Both the position numbers and the translations under genes were made by a program. 64,000 nucleotides of DNA from Ampullaceana balthica (lineage: Eukaryota > Mollusca > Gastropoda > Lymnaeidae), in assembly GCA_944989445.1 (NCBI GenBank), contig CALYLW010000312.1:767566-831565 (forward strand). The letters are read 5' to 3'. The notes below the pieces were generated by a model that was not told the origin of the DNA, ran no database searches, and saw nothing but the letters and a program-made list of their open reading frames with translations. This document shows, piece by piece, positions 56,800 to 64,000 of this stretch (positions are counted from its first letter, which is position 1; every line of letters begins with the position of its first letter).

Positions 56800-57069
56800 G
56801 TGTGTATAGTGATAAATTGTACTTAGAAATTATAGTGACACAATAGTGAAAATGCTAATCAAAGTGACATGTGACTGTGTGAGTTGTTCGAAGACACGCG
56901 ATGTATGTACTATCGTGAGAATTTTCTTTATTCAACATAAAAATAAATAGGTTTGTTTATTAGACATTGGATAGAATCGTTCCTAACAAACATGGCACAC
57001 AAAGCCCCTACCTTAAGCTGCACACTGCACATATCAATGCAGTGTCCACGACTAGAAGGAGCCGCCTGA

Positions 57070-57260
57070 ATGTCTAAATGCATCTTTGTGGACGATCTGG
57101 TAATCGAGAGTTCAGATAAAGACGCTGCACAACTGCAGAACTGGCTGCAGTGTGATCTAGGCAGGATAGAAGATTACACCAACATATGGCGACTAGTGGT
57201 TATTAAGGAGAATACTGTTCGTTTTCACAAATGTAAGAAACGCTGCTAGGACTGAGATAG
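57070..57260 (+). mobile_element. LINE reverse-transcriptase fragment
   Basis: Reads CIFVDDLVIESSDKDAAQLQ, then NWLQCDLGRIE and YTNIWRLVV, a degraded (Y/F)ADDLV motif region of reverse transcriptase. Short and isolated, lying inside or downstream of the calpain intron. Confidence 0.5.
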
Positions 57261-57383
57261 TGCTAACATCTACGGGAAAAAAAACTGAAATGGGATAAGA
57301 CTAGGCCTGTTCACGGGTACCCAATGCCATTCAATTACCCGGGTAGTAAAGTTGCAAATGTGTAGGCAATGTCTATACTAACG

Positions 57384-57582
57384 GTGGCCAAACTGCGTCT
57401 CACGGGCCGCATGCGGATCTTTTGACATATTTGCAGTGAAATACGTTTAACACGAAAACACTTAAGAATAAATAGTAAAATAAGGTCCTGACAAACTGCA
57501 ATATATTTTGATACACATTTTTTCTGTGACCATGAAAAAAAATCACTTAACACAAAAAGATTTTGGTTCTTTGAATGAACCA
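57384..57582. mobile_element. hAT-Charlie-like terminal fragment
   Basis: GGTGGCCAAACTGCGTCTCA followed by CGGGCCGCATGCGG resembles the left end of hAT elements whose termini read GTGGCCAAACTGCGGCCCGC. The minus-strand frame across it shows no clear transposase. The other end was not found. Confidence 0.45.
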
Positions 57583-57623
57583 AATAAAAAAAACCCCGTA
57601 AAAACCAAAGTATTTTACTATAA

Positions 57624-60600
57624 CCTCTCTATATAAAAATCAAAGTGTGAGTGTGTGTGTCTGTGTGTGTGCGCGTGCGTGCGTGCGCGCGCGTGTGTGT
57701 ATGTATGTCCTTTATAGCGGACTAAGCAATTCATCCGATCGCCTTCATACTTTTGAAGACTTTTGAGTACGCTCCTGAGATGGTCACTGGCAACTTATTT
57801 TTTTTGCAAAATTTAACACTCATGGGGCGCTGGGGGCCCATAATATGATTTTTTTTTCGTATATGAGCTATATAAAAATTAGTTTAAGCGTTAGCTATTA
57901 GGTAAATTGATGGATCGTAACCAAAGTTTGTATATAACAACTTGGTAGCCAATAGTCAAATACTATATGGCACTAATTTCCTAATGTCCATTTGTTCGGG
58001 GCTGGGGGCCCAAAATGTCTTTTTTCATAAACGTTTAAGATTTTATTCCCCATTCAAGTGTTAAAGATCTTGATAAATATAGATAAATATATCCACTTTG
58101 AAATTGATTGTAATAAACAGGTGTTTTGGACTTGAAATCTTGCACTAATTGGGCCCTGGGGCCCTTAATGGCGTTTTTTTGCTTATATGAGCTATTTAAA
58201 AATTAGTTTATGCGATAGCTACTCAGTAAATGAATGGATCTTAACCAAATTTGTATATAAAAACTTGGTAGCCCATAATTAAATAAATAAGGACACTCCA
58301 CTTCTAATGTCCACTTGTTCAGGGCTGGGGGCCCCAAATATCTTATTTTTGAATACGTTTGAGATATTATTAGCCATTCTATTTTTGACGATCTTGAGAA
58401 ATATATCCATGACTAGTGTATTACCCGTCAAAAGTGACGGAAGATTTCAAAATGGATATATTTCAGTTTTTGTAATTGTCCTTTTTGCCTGAATGCCGCA
58501 AAGAAAATGTAGAGACCAAGAGAAAAACATTAAATCTCTTTTCCATATTGAACAATTTTATGCGGACGTTTGAAAATAGCGTTGTTTTACAGTATTTTAA
58601 TTATATATACGAATATATGTGTTATGAGAAAACCCCTAAGCTTAGGCTTCGCGTTATATAAGTTTGCATGAATATTAATTATGTAATCATTATAAAATGA
58701 ATAAAAAAAACTTTTTTAAAAGAATGAGGCCCAGCTGCAGTGAGGAATGTAGAATCTCGCATGAAAAAGCAGAAAATAGTTTTTTGTCACAAACTAAGTA
58801 GTCACACAGAGGGAATCAGAACTCTAAGTTTTATTGATATTTATTTTGATCGATTGTGGGATTTAATGTGAGATATAAAATTTGATCAACTAACACAAAA
58901 GTTCTGAGTCCCCCTGTGTGACTACTTAGTCTGTGAATAAAAAATTATTTTCTACTATTTATTTTGCATGAAACCTTTGAAGTAAAGTTTATCACTGGAT
59001 ATAAGAAAATATTAAAGTATCAACAGTTAATCGTATATATAATTTAATATTCACGTTTTAGGAATTCAAATGAACGTTTGCATTATTGCCAAGTCAGCAC
59101 CCCTTCCAGTTCTATATAAAAAAAAAGATTTATACTTCAAAATTAGTCTAAGACGCATTAAAATATTACATGTAAATAACAATAAAAAAAAACTATTGTG
59201 GGGAGGAGTCTGATTTTTAAATATGTTATTTTTTTAAAACATACAAATATGCAATCTCAAAGTGTGTAAAAGAAAAACAAACGCTAAACTGAAGCATAAG
59301 TTGACAAATTTCAATTGCAGTAATAAATAATGGCTTTGTAGTTCAAAACGCATCGAAACTTGACACCCAAACGACAACTAATTGTAAATTTAATAAAGCG
59401 AAAAACGAATGTTATACATTGATCATTGATATATAAAATTAAATGTATAATTACGTACATAATATTGACATGGACACATACACAAAAACGGACATTTAAT
59501 ACAAAAAAATATTAATAATATTTATCAAATAAAACATGGCTCTTTTTACTTCGTTCCCTTCACACATTAATAAAAGCTCAAATAATCAAGTCACGTTACA
59601 ATATTTTATGGTTAGAAACACATTTTGTTTATCTCGAACGCAACATTTTTACTCCTATATTTTCATTTTTTTTATCGATAGCTACCTCGCTTAGCGTCAC
59701 GGACGTGACATTGCAATTATATTGTTTAATGAAGCTGAATTAAAATGAACAGCATGTTGAAATTTATATCTTACATCGAATGGGCTGGGGGCCCCAGATG
59801 AGTTTTTTTGTTGTTGTATACACTAAGATATTATTTCCCACTCTGTTTATAACGATCTTGAGAAATATATCCATGATTAAACTGAATTTAAATGAACAGG
59901 TTTTCAAAATGTAGATCTTGAACCATATGGGCCCGGGGGCTTCTTAATGTATTTTTTCTCCTTATATTAGCTATATAAAAATTAGTTTAAGTGTTAGATA
60001 ATGGAAAAATGACTGGATTTTGACAAAACTTGGTAAATAAAAAACTTAAAACCCTATATTAAATTACTATAGTGCAGTGAACTCCTAATGTCCATTTCCT
60101 CGGGACTGGGGGCCCTAAATGTGTTTTACTAAACTTTTAAAAATTTTATTCCCCAGTCAATTATTAAAGATCTTGAAAAATATAGATAAATATATCCACT
60201 ATGAAATTGATTGAAATAAACAGGTGTTTTGCACTTGACATCTTGCACTAAATCGGCCCTGGGGCCCTTAATATTGTTTTTTGCTAAATGAGCTATATAA
60301 AAATTATTTATGCGTTAGCTACTGAGTAAATGAATTGATCTTAACCAAACTTTGTATATAAAAACTTGGAAGCCCATATTTAAATAACAAAGGGCACTGC
60401 ACTTCTAATGTTCAATTGTTCAGGGCCGGAGCCTACAAATGTCTTTTTCGTATATGTTTGAGATATTATTAGCCATTCTATTTTTAACGATCTTGAGAAA
60501 TATAACCTTGATGAGACTGAATTAAAATGAACAGCATTTTGAAATTTAAATCTTACATCGAATGGGTCTTTGGCCCCAAATGTCTTTTTTTGTATACTCT

Positions 60601-61127
60601 AAGATATTATTTCCCACTCAGTTTTTAACGACCTTGAGAAACATATCCATGATGAAACTGAATTAAAATGAACAGGTTTTCAAAATGTACATCTTGAAAT
60701 GAATGGGACTGAGGGCCCCTTATTGTATTTTTCCCTATATCTATATATATATTAATGAGTTTAAGTGTTAGATAATGAGAAAATAATTGGATTTTGACCA
60801 AACTCGGTATATAAAAACTTAAGGGTAAGAGCCTATATTAAATTACTATAGGGCACTGAACTCCTAATGTCCATTTTCTCTTGGCTATGGGCCCTAAATG
60901 TGGTTTTACTAAACTTTTAATATTGTATTCCCCATTCAATTTTACACGACATTGAGAAATATAGATACATATATTTATATATTTGTTATGAAATTGATTG
61001 AAATGAACAGATTTTCGAAATTCATATGTTAAACTGATGGGCCCGGTGACCCTTAATGTAATTTCGTATTTATCTATAGGTATTTCTTTTTACTGAGATA
61101 GAGTGCAACGCACGACGGGTCTGCTAG
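57624..61127 (+). mobile_element. Long non-autonomous Helitron-like element with internal ~300-bp modules
   Basis: The 3' end has hairpin GTGC-AAC-GCAC (61103-61113), ten bases, then CTAG (61124-61127) before a T; the base before the 5' end is A. The 5' end reads CCTCTCTATATAAAA, not a clean TC start. Inside, modules containing ATGTCCATTTGTTCGGGGCT, GGCCCTGGGGCCCTTAAT and CGATCTTGAGAAATATATCC recur about every 300 bp from 57830 to 61060. No Rep/helicase reading frame was seen. It is interrupted by 58413-59728. Confidence 0.6.
58413..59728 (-). mobile_element. Helitron-like element, reverse orientation, uninterrupted copy
   Basis: On the minus strand it ends with hairpin CCGTCA-CTTT-TGACGG (58425-58440) and CTAG (58413-58416), preceded on the + strand by A (58412). 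It is the uninterrupted relative of 38490-41226. The surrounding module, ATATCCATGA|TGAAGCTG, matches uninterrupted modules such as ATATCCATGATGAAACTG at 60645, so the insertion point is visible. The 5' boundary is less sure. Confidence 0.65.
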
Positions 61128-61520
61128 TTCCTTTATATATGAGACGCGATCGATATTTATTAAAAAAATTGTTTTCTTGACTATTTTAACGTATCACACA
61201 CACATTCACTTATTTTTTGATAGGAAGAAATTTTTTTTATTTTTTAAAGTTATATTGTACTAAAAATATGCTTAATATAATACGCACAGCGTGACAGGCT
61301 AGCATAAACATTAACATTTTACATAGAGATACATGGATATATTATAAAAATTCATTAATTTAATTACAGCACATTTGATCGATGTAAAATTTTGACAGAT
61401 CATTTTTATTGTCGCCACGAGTCTGCCTTTAAAATTTCAGCTCGATAGGATACCGGGAAGTGAGTTAAAAATCGACCCAAAGTTTTTGCGACAGACAAGA
61501 CACTACGAGTTAATATAAAG

Positions 61521-62738
61521 TATTAAAAGAACACGACCGCGCCGCCGAGAATTAAGCGGGGCTGGAAATGAAAGAGATCAAGTGTTTTGTGTTATTAATA
61601 ATAAAACCCCTGATTTTATTATAAGACAGGACGCTAAATTGGCTTTGAAATACACCGACAACATTAAGTTACCGGTTGAGATGAGCCAATGTTGCTTATC
61701 TAACCCCCTCACGCTTCCCTCCGCTCATATCCCCACCATACGTAAAAAAACACCTCATCGATTAATTATTTTAAAATAATAATATTTCAGTCTTTCAATG
61801 ATTTTCACTGTAACGCCGCCCCCTGACACTACCTACCACCACCTAGCGGATATTAACATTCAAGCTGCTCGGCCCGTATGTCCTGACTGAACGTTACGAC
61901 ATTGTTGTTTACATTTTGGTTGAATTTTCAGTTTGCTGTAGTTTTAGTTTATGAGTATGACGAATACACGACAACTAGAATAAAAGTTTGTAGTGCATTA
62001 AAGTTCAAAATAGTATGTTACTGGAAGCTTGCCGTTGGCTCTCGTGTGAAATGAGGTGCATGGATGGTGGCTAGGTTGCATTGTATAGCGGTCATGACGT
62101 CGAAAATTATGCGACGTTTAGAGCAGGTATCTGAGCGCCCGTTCAAAATTTGGACGAGTCCCGGGGTAGCTTTTTTTCAAACAAAATTGATAGCCCTAGA
62201 TAAGACACTAATGCACCTGGGAGTGAAGCTGAACAAGATTATCAGTTCCACAACCACATGCGTGAATTGTGCGCGGAAACCACAGCCAAACTGACCCTGG
62301 TATAGAAACTTATGGCTTGTACGAATTTGGGGACCGACGCAAGACAACCAAGAGCTTTTTACCTTACAACTGTGTGAGGAGTCATTAACTACAGCCTCGC
62401 TATCCAGGCCCTAGCTAGCCAAACATATTTGGAAGGCCTGACCATATTCAAAACATAGCATTTTTTAAAATGTTTTATATTTTTTTTATCTGGGGCGTTA
62501 CGCACCAAACAATGTTCCGTCTGAGGTTTCCCGGTTGTTGTGCAAAATAAAAAACTCGTGTGCAAAGTAATATTGTAAATTATAATTAAATAAACAAGCA
62601 TTAGAAATGTATATTCCTGTTGAACGGTATTTATCATGTATAAAGCAACCAAATGCCAACATACCCATATGCCGCTATTATATTCTGGAGGCACTCAGGC
62701 GTCTGTCTTTCAACGAGATTCATCTTTTATAGACTTCG
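61521..62738. other. No recognisable feature
   Basis: Mixed composition. Short frames at 61582-61779 and 62064-62294 (+) and 62389-62694 (-) have no family signature that I recognise. The region may be the 3' flank of the hAT relic that follows. Confidence 0.45.
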
Positions 62739-63560
62739 TCAAGGTTGATCTGATGTCAATCTTTCTGACAATAGTTTAATCCTCATAAGCATGTCTAAAT
62801 GTAACTCCTCCAATCTATTTCTAGATTTTACTTTTATAGAATTCATTAGGCATAATCCATGTTCGCAATCAGCGCTCGATGCAAGAAATGTAGTACAAAT
62901 ATACAACAGGATGGCAATGCCGCTGAATTGCTCCTCAGTCATGACAAACTGAATCACCTCGTCGAAGGTCTGCATCAAACCACATTTCTTTTTTTCTGCA
63001 AGCACAAATCTTAAATTACGATACTGATCCATAGGTTTCGGCAAAATGTCTTCATATCTTTTAAAGAAATTCTTTGTATCTAGAAAGTATAGTCCACCAA
63101 GTTCTGCTTGTCCATAATTAAATTTGACGTGTTGACTAACGCTGACATCTCAAATGTTCGCCATTGCAACAAATCGCTTCAGTAAAACGAGAGTCCATGT
63201 GCAAACACAGACATTCAACGAATTTGAGGGTGGGATTTATGTTTTCATCCTCACAGCCTGAAAGCATTTTAGCAACATCTGCAGACCAATGAACATTTTC
63301 ACCAAGGTGCTGTCCTCTTAGGTAATTGACTGTTCCTTTTACAAACTGGTATACTTCGATGTTCGTTAGATTTTTCCTTTGTAACAGCTTGCTAAATCCG
63401 GCGAGTTCTCCAACTAGTTCATCAATAACACTAAGAACAGTTCGAAGCTGTGGGTCTCTGAGCTTCTTTAAACAATATTTATTGACTGGTCCATTATACA
63501 AGCGTACCTGCTCTTTGCAGTATTCAGTCAGCACTTGTATGTTTCTCAACAATGCATGTA
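62739..63560 (-). mobile_element. hAT transposase relic, ZNF862/KIAA1586-like C-terminal half
   Basis: Two minus-strand frames (63136-63552 and 62739-63044, with the bridge near 63045-63135 in shifted frames) read LREKLRDPQLRTVL-like helices, ENINPTLKFVECLCLHMDSRF, YGQAELGGLYFLDTKNFFKR, and SSADCEHGLCLMNSIKVKSR followed by NRLEELHLDMLMRIKL. The last is the hAT dimerisation region (AxxERxFSxMNxIKTxxRNxL) as found in ZNF862-type proteins. Few breaks suggest fairly recent decay or a domesticated copy. The BED-finger half, if present, would lie right of 63560; terminal repeats were not found. Confidence 0.7.
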
Positions 63561-64000
63561 AAGCAAAGTGCCGTAAAAGCCCTCTGACTTCAATACAGTG
63601 TCCTCTAAATAAATCCTGCTTGAAGTGTCCGAGGTTAACTTCGTTGTTATTTCAAAACACTCCTTTCACCCAACAAAACTCACATTGTTTTTTATTACAA
63701 ACAATACTCAGTTGGAAGCGTTACTTAAATGTTTGTTTAGTCAAGTAAACATAATAGTATATTGGGAGGCTCACACCTTATACCGTTCTATATACCCTGC
63801 ACCAATGTTACTTTAGGACACTATAGTTTATCCTTATAGCATGGCTTTGTCTTGTTGCATCTTAACTGGTTAACCGTAACTTCAATTCCTACAAATAAAC
63901 ATATTAGCCGAAGTTTATGGTGTATTCACGTCGTATGCTTAATTCATTCATTTTTTAAACATTAATCCGTTTAATTAAAAATCATCCTGGCTTGTTCGTG
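63561..64000. other. No recognisable feature
   Basis: AT-rich end of the window, possibly upstream part of the hAT relic. No acceptable frame was seen. Confidence 0.4.

Larger units (their letters stand above)
57583..61520 (-). repeat. Copy of the 6550-8040 repeat, split by a Helitron-like element
   Basis: The left piece (CCCCGTAAAAACCAAAGTAT, 57593-57623) and the right piece (TCCTTTATATATGAG from 61129, AATTTCAGCTCGATAGGATA plus CCGGGAAGTGAG near 61455, GACAGACAAGAC near 61491) are parts of one repeat. The break lies at ACTATAA|TTCCTTTAT, compared with the uninterrupted ACTATAAATCCTTTATG at 50635. Confidence 0.68.

Overview
The window reads as nuclear DNA of an invertebrate animal, most likely a heterobranch gastropod of the freshwater-snail type. 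It is AT-rich, has short exons with GT/AG introns of 0.3-6 kb, carries very many non-LTR retrotransposons, hAT and Helitron-like elements and minisatellites, and shows no prokaryotic gene layout. The snail assignment rests on the general look of the repeats and of the LDLa/MAM gene; it is an inference.

Two cellular genes are visible, both on the + strand and both incomplete. Gene 1 (3047-33525) is a mosaic extracellular protein. Its 5' part lies left of the window. Fifteen exons with matching splice phases encode, in order, the C-terminal part of an S1 serine protease domain, LDLa, MAM, LDLa, MAM, LDLa, LDLa and MAM, then a stop codon. Each MAM domain is split over three exons with the same phase pattern (1-1, 1-0, 0-1) and each LDLa domain is one 1-1 exon. 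Gene 2 (54188 to beyond 56799) is the start of a calpain-like cysteine protease: the N-terminal exon, the exon with the catalytic Cys (GDCW) and part of the next. The rest must lie right of the window.

Everything else is intron or intergenic DNA filled with mobile and tandem sequence. By region: 0-3 kb, a TAA-flanked MITE and a foldback-like element; 4-8 kb, a Helitron-like element, a hAT relic, a tRNA-derived SINE and a ~0.5 kb repeat in three copies; 9-14 kb, a solo LTR, small hAT MITEs and micro/minisatellites; 15-18 kb, a gag-protease retroelement split by an RTE-like LINE; 22-24 kb, two minisatellites tightly flanking one MAM exon; 27.8-31.1 kb, LINE copies including one with an 809-codon open frame; 32-36 kb, a long inverted repeat and more minisatellites; 37.8-41.2 kb, a three-level nest of LINE in Helitron-like in Helitron-like DNA; 41.3-48.3 kb, three decayed hAT transposons, one with intact ends and target duplication; 48.6-53.7 kb, minisatellites, GA arrays, SINE, LINE and hAT copies; 57-61.5 kb, a second nested Helitron-like region; 62.7-63.6 kb, another hAT transposase relic.

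The main signals outside ordinary annotation are: the protease-LDLa-MAM order in one gene; a shared 3' hairpin linking a SINE to a LINE family; five hairpin-plus-CTAG ends of Helitron-like elements with natural empty sites inside the window; a foldback-like element with tandem-repeat arms; and a 51-bp satellite built from splice-acceptor-like sequence directly in front of a real acceptor.
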